DNA from: Jatrophihabitans sp964252635
Lineage (GTDB): Bacteria > Actinomycetota > Actinomycetes > Mycobacteriales > Jatrophihabitantaceae
NCBI RefSeq assembly: GCF_964252635.1
Contig: NZ_CAXUNP010000014.1
Location: 1-64,000, forward strand
Reading direction: 5' to 3'
DNA length: 64,000 bases
Shown: positions 24,631-33,716 of the stretch, piece after piece
Position numbering within the stretch: the stretch's first letter is position 1
How the letters are laid out: every line of letters starts with the position of its first letter
The notes under the pieces: model-generated
Told to the model about the DNA's origin: nothing
The model's input: the letters and a program-made list of their open reading frames with translations, nothing else
The model's database searches: none
Program-made: the position numbers and the translations under genes

Positions 24631-26505
24631 TCATAGCGCGTCCCAGACCTTCTTCAGCCCGGTGCCCGCCGCGTGGACCCCGTCCTCGCCGAGGTGGAGG
24701 ACGTCCTTACCCTCGTTCACGGCGCCGTGGTAATAAGCCGACCCGGCCTCGAGCGGGTGGCCGGTCACCAGGTCCTTGACGGTGTCGTAGTCCGTGGCGA
24801 ACGGATTGACGGCACTCGCGACCCAGTCGCCGGGCAGTTCCCGCAGCCCGCGGTAGTCGGGCGCGTGAACGGTGTGCACAGCCGGGTAGTCGCCGTCGGC
24901 GATGTGGGCCATGTTCCGCAGCGACGAGCTGCCCGCCTTGTAATACTCGGAGTGACCGTGCGAGCCGGAGACGTCGAAGTGCAGCGCGCCGAAGTCGCCG
25001 TCTTCGGGGTTGTTGCCGGTGAGCGGGTCGGGCGTGAAGCGCTTCTCGGTCAACAGGATCGGGTCGTCGCCGGCCTCGCCGTCCCAGACGTGGTGCGGGT
25101 CGATACCCAGATCCTTCGCATGATCGACCCCGACACCCGGCGAGCCGACGAACACGACGTCGTCGACCTTCGCGCCCTGGGTCATCGCCTTGCCCGCGAT
25201 GTAGCTGCCGTAGCTGTGGCCGATCATGGTGAGGTGCCCGCCGCTGCCGATGGCTGCGTCATGGGAGGCGCGCAGGCCGGCGATGTCACCCACGAGGTGC
25301 GGCGCCGAGTCGTTGGCGTAGGAATCCAGGGCGGCATGCGGGAGGTCCTGCGGTTCAGGGCCGTTCAACCAGGCGACGACCGCGCGATTGCCGGACATCG
25401 TGCGGTACAGATTGCTGGCGTTGCCCGCGACCGAGGAGAGGTTGCTCGCGTTGTTCCCCGTACCGGGAACGACGACGGCGGTGTTGTCGGCGGTGTCCGG
25501 GTTCCCGTAACTGATTGCCACCCCCGTCTGCCCCTGCTTGCCGTCCGGGTCGAACGCGAGGACGTAGATGGGGGCGGGCACCCCGGCGGGTTTGGCGTGG
25601 AGGGTCCGCAGGATGCCGTCGTCGTTGGCGATCAGCCGACGAACTCCGGCGCGGACAACACCCGTGGGGTCGTTGTGGTTGTCGAGTGCGGCGAGTCGCT
25701 GGTCCAGCGACGACCTGTCGTCGTGGATGCGATGCCGGTTCGCGGTGTCGAGGACAGGCGCGGGCAAGCCTTTAAGCTGACCGAGGGTCTGGTAGCGGTG
25801 GTCGATCAGGTACTCCCGCTGCGCCGGTGTCAGCCGCGACCACCAATCCGCGACCTTCGTCGGGCTGCTCCCGACGGGCAGGGGAGCGGTCTCGACCTCA
25901 CCCGCCTCCCGCAGCGAGTCCGGGGTCACGTAGCCCAGGTCGGCCATCGACTTCGACGCCCTGGCCAGGGTGTGTTCGTAGCTGGTCACCACGCGGTTCG
26001 CCGACGCTCCGGCGCTGGCGACGGCAGCCACGGCCTGCGCGACATAGCCGTTGCGCGCGGCCTCCTGGTCGTCCGAGGGCAGGTGATGTCCGACGCCCTG
26101 CATGAACGTGGTCCATGCGCCCTCGATGCGGTCGAGCGTGGCATCCAGCGCGTGCACCTCGGTGGTGACGGTGCCCGTCGAGGTCTGCAGGTCGTCGGCG
26201 ACGGCGGTCAGCACCTTCGCGATCTTGGGCAGTGCGTCGGCGGCGTCGTGCAGCGACGCCGCAGTGCGACGGGCGTCCGCGCTGTAATCAAGCGGCGACG
26301 TCCCGTTCACGGTGTAACCGGCGCGAACGTACCGCTTGGCCTGCGCGTCCGCCGACAAGGCGGCTCGGGTATGACCGCTCGCCCGGTAGAACGCGGACGC
26401 GAGTTCCTCGATCTGCGCCGGGTCCCCGGCTTCGAGCTGCGCGAGCATCGCCCATGGATCGACCTGGGCCGCCGCCACCAGCGAGGCACGGGTCAAGAGC
26501 GTCAC
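24631..26505 (-). CDS. Alpha/beta hydrolase with ESX/WXG-like helical N-terminus (DUF1023 type)
   Basis: The 624-residue protein starts with about 250 residues of helical bundle like WXG100/EspA proteins (LATVADDL-type coil, ATLDRIEGAWTTFMQGVG). A C-terminal alpha/beta hydrolase follows, with nucleophile elbow MIGHSYGS, a nearby VFVGSPGVGV strand and His residues in VSGSHGHSEYY as candidate catalytic His. There is no Sec signal, which fits export by a type VII system or a cytosolic role. The GTG at 26505 is chosen because GGAAGGGAG lies just upstream; an ATG at 26589 is possible. It may be a toxin-like or lipase effector; no immunity gene is certain, though the downstream membrane protein is a candidate partner. 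Confidence 0.8.
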   Translation of the reverse strand: MTLLTRASLVAAAQVDPWAMLAQLEAGDPAQIEELASAFYRASGHTRAALSADAQAKRYVRAGYTVNGTSPLDYSADARRTAASLHDAADALPKIAKVLTAVADDLQTSTGTVTTEVHALDATLDRIEGAWTTFMQGVGHHLPSDDQEAARNGYVAQAVAAVASAGASANRVVTSYEHTLARASKSMADLGYVTPDSLREAGEVETAPLPVGSSPTKVADWWSRLTPAQREYLIDHRYQTLGQLKGLPAPVLDTANRHRIHDDRSSLDQRLAALDNHNDPTGVVRAGVRRLIANDDGILRTLHAKPAGVPAPIYVLAFDPDGKQGQTGVAISYGNPDTADNTAVVVPGTGNNASNLSSVAGNASNLYRTMSGNRAVVAWLNGPEPQDLPHAALDSYANDSAPHLVGDIAGLRASHDAAIGSGGHLTMIGHSYGSYIAGKAMTQGAKVDDVVFVGSPGVGVDHAKDLGIDPHHVWDGEAGDDPILLTEKRFTPDPLTGNNPEDGDFGALHFDVSGSHGHSEYYKAGSSSLRNMAHIADGDYPAVHTVHAPDYRGLRELPGDWVASAVNPFATDYDTVKDLVTGHPLEAGSAYYHGAVNEGKDVLHLGEDGVHAAGTGLKKVWDAL

Positions 26506-26636
26506 TGCCTGCTCCCTTCCGCCGGTCGTGCCCAGTGTGTCGGGTGATCGAGGCCCACTCAACTCGGACGTGACATTGTCCGCAGCCAACGCCCCGAGGC
26601 GATGGCGCCGATCCGGCTGGCTATGGTCCTCGAGGT

Positions 26637-27644
26637 ATGAGCGAGGTCCTGACCTACACCCCCGGCGACGGCGACTACGCCTGGACCTTCGGCGGCGCCG
26701 CCCCGGTGGCGCGCATCCGGCCGGGCACGGTCCTGGCCGTCTACACCGAGGACTGCTTCGCCGGACGGGTCCGGTCGGTCAACGACCTCGTGAGCGAGGT
26801 CTGTGAGTTCCCGTTCCTGAATCCACAGACCGGCCCGTTCTACGTCGAGGGCGCCGAGCCCGGCGACACCCTGGCCGTGCACTTCGTCGACATCGAGCCG
26901 GCCCGCGACTGGGCCGCCTCGACCACGGTGCCGCTGTTCGGGGCGCTGACCTCGACGCACCAGACCGCCACGCTGCAGCCGCCGCTGCCCGAGGTCGTGT
27001 GGATCTGGGACCTCGACCGCGTCGCCCGCACCTGCACCTTCCGGGCCCGCGACAGCGACGTCGCGGTCGAGCTGCCGCTCGACCCGATGCACGGCACCGT
27101 CGGCGTCGCGCCGGCCAACCTGGAAGTGCGTTCGGCGCTCGTGCCCGACGCGCACGGCGGCAACATGGACACCCCGGAGATGCGCGTCGGCGCCACCTGC
27201 TACCTCGGCGTCAACGTCGAGGGCGCGCTGGTCAGCCTGGGTGACGGCCACGCCCGTCAGGGTGAGGGTGAGACGTGCGGGGTGGCCGTCGAGGCGGCCA
27301 TGAACTCCGTCGTCATCGTCGAGCTGATCAAGGGCCGGCCGACCCCGTGGCCCCGCATAGAGACCGACACGCACCTGATGTCGCTGGGGTCGGCGCGGCC
27401 GCTCGAGGACGCGTTCCGGGTCGCCCAGCTCGACCTGGTGCAGTGGGTGTCGGCCGAGTGCGGGCTGTCCGAGCTCGACGCCTACCAGCTGCTCTCGCAG
27501 GCCGTCGAGTCGCCGCTGGCCAACGTCGTCGACACCAATTACACCGCGGTCGCCAAGGTCCGGAAGGCGCACCTGCCGCCGCGGGCCGACGCCTACGGGG
27601 TGCACGCTGCGCTCCGTGCCCAGGCAGCTGCCCATCGCGGATAG
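26637..27644 (+). CDS. Acetamidase/formamidase family amidase
   Basis: The 335-residue protein has the family blocks TPGDGDYAWTFGGAAPVARI, DPMHGTVGVAPA and TCYLGVNVEGALVSLGDGHARQGEGE, which supply metal and substrate residues, and is of normal length for a full enzyme. These amidases hydrolyse short aliphatic amides to ammonia and acid. Context with PucR and pyrimidine genes suggests nitrogen scavenging. Its first 180 bp exist again in truncated form at 23822. A TATGGT -10 box ends 9 nt before the ATG. It is divergent from the ESX-like gene. Confidence 0.93.
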   Translation: MSEVLTYTPGDGDYAWTFGGAAPVARIRPGTVLAVYTEDCFAGRVRSVNDLVSEVCEFPFLNPQTGPFYVEGAEPGDTLAVHFVDIEPARDWAASTTVPLFGALTSTHQTATLQPPLPEVVWIWDLDRVARTCTFRARDSDVAVELPLDPMHGTVGVAPANLEVRSALVPDAHGGNMDTPEMRVGATCYLGVNVEGALVSLGDGHARQGEGETCGVAVEAAMNSVVIVELIKGRPTPWPRIETDTHLMSLGSARPLEDAFRVAQLDLVQWVSAECGLSELDAYQLLSQAVESPLANVVDTNYTAVAKVRKAHLPPRADAYGVHAALRAQAAAHRG

Positions 27645-27662
27645 CTCCTGCACAGCTTCAGC

Positions 27663-27689
27663 CCCGTATTGCCGAAGTCCGGCAACGGG
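27663..27689 (+). terminator. Probable terminator of the acetamidase gene
   Basis: A 10-bp stem with a 2-nt bulge (CCCGT-AT-TGCCG / CGGCAACGGG) and a 5-nt loop lies 18 bp after the stop. No U tract follows, so strength is uncertain. Confidence 0.45.
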
Positions 27690-27796
27690 ATCGGCCTGTA
27701 ACGGCCTCAGAGCGACGGGACCTGCGTACTTCCGGCAGGGAGACTGGTAGCAACAGCGACGAACATGCGTCGCACCGTCTCCTCCGAGGAGTTCCG

Positions 27797-28816
27797 ATGA
27801 ACGTCCCACTCTGGGCCTGGGCCGCGTTCGGCGCGGTCGTCGTGATCATGCTGGCGATCGACCTGCTGGCCCACCGCGGCGCGCACGTGATCAAGTTCAA
27901 GGAAGCCGCCTGGTGGAGCGCCCTCTGGGTCGGCATGTCTCTCGTCTTCGCTCTCGTCGTCGGGCTGACCCTCGGCAGTGACGCCGGCGTCGAGTTCACC
28001 ACGGCCTGGCTGCTCGAGAAGAGCCTGTCGGTCGACAACCTGTTCGTCTTCGCGCTGATCTTCGGCTACTTCAAGGTGCCCCGCGAGTACCAGCACCGGG
28101 TGCTGTTCTTCGGCGTCATCGGCGCCCTGGTCTTCCGCGGCATCTTCCTGGCCGCCGGCGTCGCGGTCGTCAACCAGTTCACGGCGGTGCTGTTCGTCTT
28201 CGCCGCGATCCTGCTCTACAGCGCCTACAAGCTCATGAAGGACGATGCCTCCAGCGACGAGTCCTACGACCCCGGCAAGAGCGTCGCCATCCGGCTCCTG
28301 CGCAAGGTCGTCCCGGTGCGCGACGAGTACGACGGCACCAAGTTCTTCGTCAAGGAGGTCGGCAAGCGCGTCGCCACCCCGCTGCTCGCGGTGGTCGTGG
28401 CCATCGAGGCCGCCGACCTGGTCTTCGCCGTCGACAGCGTGCCGGCCGTGCTCGCAGTCAGCGACGACGCGTTCATCGTCTACTCCTCGAACGCCTTCGC
28501 GATCCTGGGCCTGCGTGCGCTGTACTTCCTGCTCTCCGGCCTGCTCGAGAAGTTCCACTACCTGTCCAAGGGCCTGGCGATCATCCTCGCCTTCATCGGC
28601 GTGAAGCTCGTGCTGCAGGCCTCGCACAAGGTCATCGACACCGCCATCCCGGAGATCCCGTCGCTGGTCAGCCTCGGCGTGATCGTGGTTCTCCTCGGTG
28701 GCTCGATCGTCCTGAGCCTGCTGCGACCGCGGGCCGACGAGCCCGACGGTGACGAGCCGGCCCGCGATGAGCCCGCTGTGCAACACGTGACGGCGGAGAC
28801 CCCGTCACAGGCCTGA
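27797..28816 (+). CDS. TerC family membrane protein
   Basis: The 339-residue polytopic protein carries the TerC marks LEKSLSVDNLFVFALIF and AADLVFAVDSVPAVLAV with paired Asp residues in helices, and NAFAILGLRALYFLL. TerC proteins are linked to tellurite resistance and to Mn efflux or co-translocational metal loading of exported enzymes. GAGGAG lies 5 nt before the ATG. TerB and TerD genes follow, forming a small ter group. I searched the 150-nt leader for a manganese (yybP-ykoY) riboswitch and did not see it. Confidence 0.93.
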   Translation: MNVPLWAWAAFGAVVVIMLAIDLLAHRGAHVIKFKEAAWWSALWVGMSLVFALVVGLTLGSDAGVEFTTAWLLEKSLSVDNLFVFALIFGYFKVPREYQHRVLFFGVIGALVFRGIFLAAGVAVVNQFTAVLFVFAAILLYSAYKLMKDDASSDESYDPGKSVAIRLLRKVVPVRDEYDGTKFFVKEVGKRVATPLLAVVVAIEAADLVFAVDSVPAVLAVSDDAFIVYSSNAFAILGLRALYFLLSGLLEKFHYLSKGLAIILAFIGVKLVLQASHKVIDTAIPEIPSLVSLGVIVVLLGGSIVLSLLRPRADEPDGDEPARDEPAVQHVTAETPSQA

Positions 28817-28864
28817 GCGTTCCACCTACATCACCCACGACATCCACTGCAGAGGACCACGACC

Positions 28865-29320
28865 ATGGCACTGTTCGACCAGCTCAAGAACCGGGCCCAG
28901 GACCTGGGGGAGCAGCTCAAGACCAAGAAGGACCAGTACCGCAGCCGCGAGTTCGCCGACGCCAGCATGGCCGTCTGCGCCCTGGTGGCCGCGGCCGACG
29001 GCGCGATCGACCCGGCGGAACGGCAGCGCACCGCGAGCCTGATCGTCAGCAACGACACCCTCGCCGTCTTCCCGCCCGACGAGCTCCGCGCGAAGTTCGA
29101 CGGTTACTGCGACAAGCTGAACCGCGACTTCGACTTCGGGAAGGTCGACGCGGTGGCGGCCATCGGCAAGCTGCGCGACAAGCCCGACCAGGCCCGCGCG
29201 GTGATCTCCATCGGGCTGGTCATCGGACACGCCGACGGCTCGTTCGACGCCGCCGAGCGCAAGGTCGTAAGCGACGCCTGCCACGCGGTGGGTATCGCGC
29301 CGTCGGAGTTCGACCTGTAG
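28865..29320 (+). CDS. TerB family tellurite-resistance protein
   Basis: The 151-residue helical protein has the TerB pattern: VCALVAAADGAIDPAERQR near the N-terminus and VIGHADGSFDAAERKVVS in the second half, each an EF-like acidic helix pair that binds metal. TerB is the cytoplasmic scaffold of the Ter stress complex and associates with TerC at the membrane. Spacing to TerC (48 bp) and TerD (59 bp) supports one operon. Confidence 0.92.
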   Translation: MALFDQLKNRAQDLGEQLKTKKDQYRSREFADASMAVCALVAAADGAIDPAERQRTASLIVSNDTLAVFPPDELRAKFDGYCDKLNRDFDFGKVDAVAAIGKLRDKPDQARAVISIGLVIGHADGSFDAAERKVVSDACHAVGIAPSEFDL

Positions 29321-29379
29321 ACCAGACACCAGAACCCTGAACGTCAGCAACCCACGAACGTCAGCCGAAAGGAATCACC

Positions 29380-29955
29380 ATGTCAGTCAGCCTCGCCAAG
29401 GGTGGCAACGTCTCCCTCTCCAAGGAGGCTCCGGGCATGACCAACGTGCTCGTCGGCCTCGGGTGGGACGCCCGCACGACCACGGGCACCGACTTCGACC
29501 TCGACGCCTCGGCGATCATGCTCAAGCAGGACGGCAAGGTCGTCTCGGACAAGCACTTCATCTTCTTCAACAACCTGACCAGCCCGGACGGGTCGGTCGA
29601 GCACACCGGTGACAACCTCACCGGCGAGGGCGAGGGCGACGACGAGGCGATCAGGGTCGACCTCACCAAGGTGCCCGCCGAGGTCGACAAGATCGTTTTC
29701 CCGGTGAGCATCTACGAGGGCCAGGCGCGCCAGCAGGGCTTCGGCCAGGTGCGCAATGCGTTCATCCGCATCGTCGACCAGGGCAGCAACAACGAGGTCG
29801 CCCGCTACGACCTCACCGAGGACGCCTCCACCGAGACCGCGATGGTCTTCGGCGAGCTGTACCGGAACAACAACGAGTGGAAGTTCCGGGCCGTCGGGCA
29901 GGGCTACTCGTCCGGGCTCGTGGGCATCGCCCAGGACTTCGGCGTCAACGTCTGA
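29380..29955 (+). CDS. TerD family stress protein
   Basis: The 191-residue protein matches TerD end to end: VSLAKGGNVSLSKE, VLVGLGWDARTTTGTDFDLDASA and the acidic EGEGDDEAIRVDL that binds calcium, then FGQVRNAFIRIVD. TerD proteins are calcium-dependent regulators of the ter stress complex. AAAGGA lies upstream of the ATG. A strong terminator ends the ter group 20 bp after the stop. Confidence 0.95.
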   Translation: MSVSLAKGGNVSLSKEAPGMTNVLVGLGWDARTTTGTDFDLDASAIMLKQDGKVVSDKHFIFFNNLTSPDGSVEHTGDNLTGEGEGDDEAIRVDLTKVPAEVDKIVFPVSIYEGQARQQGFGQVRNAFIRIVDQGSNNEVARYDLTEDASTETAMVFGELYRNNNEWKFRAVGQGYSSGLVGIAQDFGVNV

Positions 29956-29974
29956 CGTCGCCGCACCGCGGGTG

Positions 29975-30016
29975 AACGCCCCCTCCAGCCGGGTCCGACC
30001 GGCCGGAGGGGGCGTT
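29975..30016 (+). terminator. Strong hairpin terminator of the ter group
   Basis: A perfect 12-bp stem (AACGCCCCCTCC / GGAGGGGGCGTT) with an inner 5-bp extension and TTTC after the arm. This is the most classical rho-independent terminator in the window. Confidence 0.85.
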
Positions 30017-30096
30017 TCACGTGTGGGGCCCCGGCCGAACGGACGGGACGGAGCTGTCCCTCCGGCCACATCGCCCCCGGCCTTGTCGCCAATTTC

Positions 30097-30125
30097 TTGC
30101 AACAAGTTGTCGTGGCGGTTAGCGT
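30097..30125 (+). promoter_or_regulatory. Promoter of the nickel/cobalt permease gene
   Basis: TTGCAA (30097-30102) and TAGCGT (30120-30125) are 17 bp apart. The -10 box ends 7 nt before the GTG at 30133, so the message is probably leaderless. The odd palindrome ACAAGTTGT lies in the spacer and could be an operator. Confidence 0.7.
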
Positions 30126-30132
30126 CGGGGCG

Positions 30133-31302
30133 GTGACCAGCACCGCGGCGCGACCCGAGTCCACCTCGCGACTGGCCACCTTCCGGGACGGGCTGAGCCA
30201 CACCGATCGGCGCTCGCTGTGGGGCATGGCCGGGTTCATCGTCTTCCTGCACGTCCTCGGCTTCGGCATCCTGTTCGCGCTCGTGATCCCGAACCACTAC
30301 CACCTCGGCGGCGAGCACCCGGTGTTCAACGTCGGGGTCGCCGTGCTGGCCTACACCTTCGGCATGCGGCACGCCTTCGACGCCGACCACATCGCCGCCG
30401 TCGACAACACGACCCGCAAGCTGCTGTCCGACAACGCCGAGCGCGAGGCGCAGGGGTACCGCGACAACCGCCGGCCGCTGTCGGTGGGCTTCTGGTTCTC
30501 CCTCGGCCACTCGACGATCGTGTTCCTGCTGGCCTTCCTGCTCTCGGCCGGCGTCAAGGCCCTGGCCGGCGAGGTCAAGGACGGCGGCTCCGAGCTGCAC
30601 TCGGTCACCGGGGTCGTCGGGGCGTCGGTGTCCGGGGTGTTCCTGTGGGTGCTGGGCATCCTCAACCTGGTCGCGCTGTCCGGCATCATCGGCGTCTTCC
30701 GCCGGATGCGGCACGGGGAGTTCGACGAGGCCGAGCTCGAGGAGCACCTGAACAAGCGCGGCTTCATGAACCGCTTCCTCAACGGGCTCACCAGGTCGGT
30801 GCGCAAGCCGTGGCACATCTACCCCGTCGGGGTGCTGTTCGGGCTCGGCTTCGACACGGCCACCGAGGTGGGCCTGCTCGTCATCGCCGGAGGCGCGGCC
30901 GCCCTGAACCTGCCGTTCTACGTCATCCTCGTGCTGCCGGTGCTGTTCGCCGCGGGCATGTGCCTGCTCGACACCATCGACGGCGTGTTCATGAACGCCG
31001 CCTACGGCTGGGCGTTCCTCAAGCCGGTGCGCAAGGTCTTCTACAACATCACCATCACCGCGGTGTCGGTCGCCGTCGCGCTGATCATCGGCACCATCGA
31101 GTTGATCAGCGTGCTCGCCGACCAGGCGCACATCACGTCGGGGCCGATCGCGGCCGTCGGCGCGATCCCGCTGGACTACGCCGGCTACGGCATCGTCGGG
31201 TTGTTCTTCGCGGCCTGGGCGACGGCCCTGCTCGTCTGGCGCTACGGCCACATCGAGCAGCGCTGGTCCGCCGACCTCGCCCCGGCCGCCCCGCTCGAGT
31301 AG
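30133..31302 (+). CDS. NiCoT-family nickel/cobalt permease (HoxN/NixA)
   Basis: The 389-residue membrane protein has the NiCoT signature RHAFDADHIAAVDN in helix II, then LGHSTIVFLLAF, LGFDTATEVGLL and GMCLLDTIDGVFMN, the other conserved family blocks. It imports nickel or cobalt at low capacity and high affinity. GTG 30133 follows a well-spaced promoter by 7 nt; an upstream TTG at 30097 belongs to the -35 box. No nickel enzyme gene is in the window, so the need it serves is unknown. Confidence 0.93.
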   Translation: MTSTAARPESTSRLATFRDGLSHTDRRSLWGMAGFIVFLHVLGFGILFALVIPNHYHLGGEHPVFNVGVAVLAYTFGMRHAFDADHIAAVDNTTRKLLSDNAEREAQGYRDNRRPLSVGFWFSLGHSTIVFLLAFLLSAGVKALAGEVKDGGSELHSVTGVVGASVSGVFLWVLGILNLVALSGIIGVFRRMRHGEFDEAELEEHLNKRGFMNRFLNGLTRSVRKPWHIYPVGVLFGLGFDTATEVGLLVIAGGAAALNLPFYVILVLPVLFAAGMCLLDTIDGVFMNAAYGWAFLKPVRKVFYNITITAVSVAVALIIGTIELISVLADQAHITSGPIAAVGAIPLDYAGYGIVGLFFAAWATALLVWRYGHIEQRWSADLAPAAPLE

Positions 31303-31362
31303 ACCGCACGGGCGTCGGAACGCTTCCCGCAAAGCCGTTGACGGCTCTGCTGAGCTGACCCG

Positions 31363-32178
31363 GTGATCGCACCCAGCACCGGACTGTCCGACCAGGCGCT
31401 CGCCGAGATCGCCGACCTCGAACGGCGGGTCGTGGCCGCGGACGGTGGTCGCCTCAAGCTGGAGTGGGGCACGCTGCGCGCGCGCCACGAGGACGCCGTC
31501 AACGACGTCCTGGTCCACGAGGACGGCCGCCTCGTCGGGTTCGCCGGCGTCTACCGCCACGGTGGCGACCCGGAGATCACCGGGATGGTCGACCCGGCCC
31601 ACCGGCGCCGGGGGCTCGGGCGGGAGACGCTGGCCGCGGTGCTGGGTCTGGTGCACGAGCCGACGGCCCTGCTGGTGGTGCCACGGTCGTCGGCGGGCGG
31701 GCGCGCCCTGGCCCGCGCCCGCGGCGCGACGTTCGACCACGCCGAGCACGCGATGGTGCAGCGCACCGCGGTCGCCGTGCCGCCCGCCGACGTGGTCGTC
31801 CGACCGGCCGTCGACGCCGACCGGGTGGCGGTCGACGAGCTGCTACGGGCCGGGTTCGGCGACGTCGGCGGCACGGGGGACCGTCTCGACCGCACGACGA
31901 TCGCCGAGCGCGACGGCCGGGTGGTGGCGTCCCTGGTGGTCGAACGCGACGCCGCACGCGCCGGGGTCTACGGCTTCGTCGTCACGCCCGAGCTGCGCGG
32001 CCGGGGCATCGGCCGTGCCGTGCTGGGCGAGGTCTGCCGCGAGCTGCGCACCGACGGGGTCGACGAGGTGCGTCTCGAGGTCGAGGTCCGCAACGAACGA
32101 GCCCTCGGCCTCTACACCTCCCTCGGGTTCGAGCCGGTGATCACCGAGGACTACTACCGGGTGAGGGTCGCGGGCTGA
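31363..32178 (+). CDS. Two-domain GNAT acetyltransferase
   Basis: The 271-residue protein holds two GNAT domains in tandem. The N-terminal one has the acetyl-CoA loop RRRGLGRETL, the C-terminal one RGRGIGRAVLGE followed by VRNERALGLYTSLGF. Such pairs include mycothiol synthase-like enzymes, but the spacing and the substrate face are not diagnostic here, so the substrate is left open. The last 25 bp overlap the histidine kinase gene on the other strand. GTG start at 31363. Confidence 0.85.
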   Translation: MIAPSTGLSDQALAEIADLERRVVAADGGRLKLEWGTLRARHEDAVNDVLVHEDGRLVGFAGVYRHGGDPEITGMVDPAHRRRGLGRETLAAVLGLVHEPTALLVVPRSSAGGRALARARGATFDHAEHAMVQRTAVAVPPADVVVRPAVDADRVAVDELLRAGFGDVGGTGDRLDRTTIAERDGRVVASLVVERDAARAGVYGFVVTPELRGRGIGRAVLGEVCRELRTDGVDEVRLEVEVRNERALGLYTSLGFEPVITEDYYRVRVAG

Positions 32179-33716
32179 GAGTCGTCGCGTCCTCCGCGGC
32201 CGTCCGGGCCCGGGGCGCCCGAGACGCGGACCGCGGGCAGGGTCAGCCGGAAGCGGCCGCCGGCGCCGTCCGGCCCGACGCAGGCGAGCTCCCCACCGTG
32301 CGCTCGGGCCAGGGCTCGTGCGATCGGCAGCCCGAGCCCGAACCCACCCCGTTCACGCGAGCGGGAGGCATCGAGGCGCACGAGCCGTTCGAAGATCCGC
32401 TCGCGGTCCTCGGCCGGCACCCCAGGGCCGGAGTCGACCACGTCGACGTGCCAGTCGTCGCCCACCCGCTCGACCTCGACCCGCACCGATCCCTGCGGGC
32501 CCGCGGCGGTGCGCGCGTTGTCCAGCAGGTTCGCCAGGATCTGGCCGAGGCGGACGGGGTCGCCGTCGACGACGGCCGGGCCGTCGGTGTGCAGTTCGGT
32601 GTGCAGCTGCGGCGCCAGCAGCGTCGACCGGGCCAGCTCCTGCGTCGCGATCTCGACGACGTCGACGGGTTCGGTGGCCAGCGACATCCCGGTGTCCAGC
32701 CGGGTGACCATGAGCAGGTCGTCGACGAGCCGGCCGGCGCGTCGGGTCTCGCGCACGAGCGTCACGTACGCCTGCTCCCGCTCCGCGGCGGCCGGCTCGT
32801 CGCGCAGCAGCGTCTCGGTGGTGGCCGCGAGACCGGTCAGCGGGGTGCGCAGCTCGTGCGACACGTCGTTGAGGAAGCCGCGCAGCCGGGCTTCAGCCGC
32901 CGCCGCCTCCGCGAGCGCCGACTCGAGCGCGTCGAGCATGTCGTCGAAGGCGGTGGCCGTCCGGCCCAGCTCGGTGTCTGGTCGGCCGGTGCCCAGGCGC
33001 CGCCCTCGGTCGCCGGCACCGATGCGCCGCGCCAGGCCCGTCATGTGGTCGAGCGGGCGCAGGGCCGTGCCGACGAGCCGGACGAGCAGCAGGACCGCGA
33101 GCACGAGCGCGACGAGGCCGCCGACGATCTCGAGCACGAGCAACCGGTTCAGGGTCGCGCCCACCTGGGAGCTGTCGACCGACAGGGTCAGGGTCTGCCC
33201 GGTCGACGGCAGCACCGTGCGGACGAACAGCGTCGAGTCCGCGGACTCGACGGACGTCTTGGCGACCGTCGCCTTGGCGCCGGGCTGCGGCTTCGCCGGG
33301 GCCCCGGGCGGGCGGCCCTGGCTCCGGCCGGACGACGCGTCGCCGGGGGCGGGCGGCCCGGAGTCGGCGGTGACGCACTGCGGGCGGCCGCCGCCGCTCG
33401 TGGTGCTGGTCGAACGAGCCGCGCACAGCAGCGCCGAGACCCCGTCGCCGCGCAGGCGGTTGACGAGGTCCTGCGAGGACAGGGCGCCGTCGAGCTGGGT
33501 GGCGAGCGCCACCCGGTCGGTGAGCCGGGTGCGCAGGTCGCTCTGCAGCCGTTCGCGCAGCAGCAGGTCGACGGTGGTGAACAGCGCCGTCAGCAGGACG
33601 AGCAGCAGGACGAGCACCCCGATGACCACCCGGCCGCGCAGCGAGGCCGGACGGAACAGCGACGCCGGGCGGGGCCGGTGCCGCCGACCGGGTGCCGCGT
33701 CAGTTTCTGACGACAT
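32154..33716 (-). CDS. Sensor histidine kinase
   Basis: The 520-residue kinase has two membrane helices (about 28-48 and 190-212) around an extracytoplasmic sensor of some 140 residues with a Pro/Gly-rich stretch. A HAMP linker, the phospho-acceptor His in DVSHELRTPLTG, and an ATPase domain with NLLDNA, DSGPGV and GGFGLGLPIA follow. It phosphorylates the response regulator encoded just upstream; the two genes overlap by 17 bp. ATG 33716 gives a short basic N-terminus; ATG 33728 is an alternative. The stimulus is unknown; the divergent protease operon suggests envelope or acid stress. Confidence 0.92.
   Translation of the reverse strand: MSSETDAAPGRRHRPRPASLFRPASLRGRVVIGVLVLLLVLLTALFTTVDLLLRERLQSDLRTRLTDRVALATQLDGALSSQDLVNRLRGDGVSALLCAARSTSTTSGGGRPQCVTADSGPPAPGDASSGRSQGRPPGAPAKPQPGAKATVAKTSVESADSTLFVRTVLPSTGQTLTLSVDSSQVGATLNRLLVLEIVGGLVALVLAVLLLVRLVGTALRPLDHMTGLARRIGAGDRGRRLGTGRPDTELGRTATAFDDMLDALESALAEAAAAEARLRGFLNDVSHELRTPLTGLAATTETLLRDEPAAAEREQAYVTLVRETRRAGRLVDDLLMVTRLDTGMSLATEPVDVVEIATQELARSTLLAPQLHTELHTDGPAVVDGDPVRLGQILANLLDNARTAAGPQGSVRVEVERVGDDWHVDVVDSGPGVPAEDRERIFERLVRLDASRSRERGGFGLGLPIARALARAHGGELACVGPDGAGGRFRLTLPAVRVSGAPGPDGRGGRDDSQPATLTR

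Noticed and set aside
27645..27796. Manganese (yybP-ykoY) riboswitch before the TerC gene
   Set aside because: The conserved purine-rich internal loops are not visible; only a terminator-like hairpin of the preceding gene is found.
30097..30135. Nur or NikR operator at the nickel permease gene
   Set aside because: Only one half resembles TTGCAA, and it is also the -35 box; the second half of a Nur box is missing.
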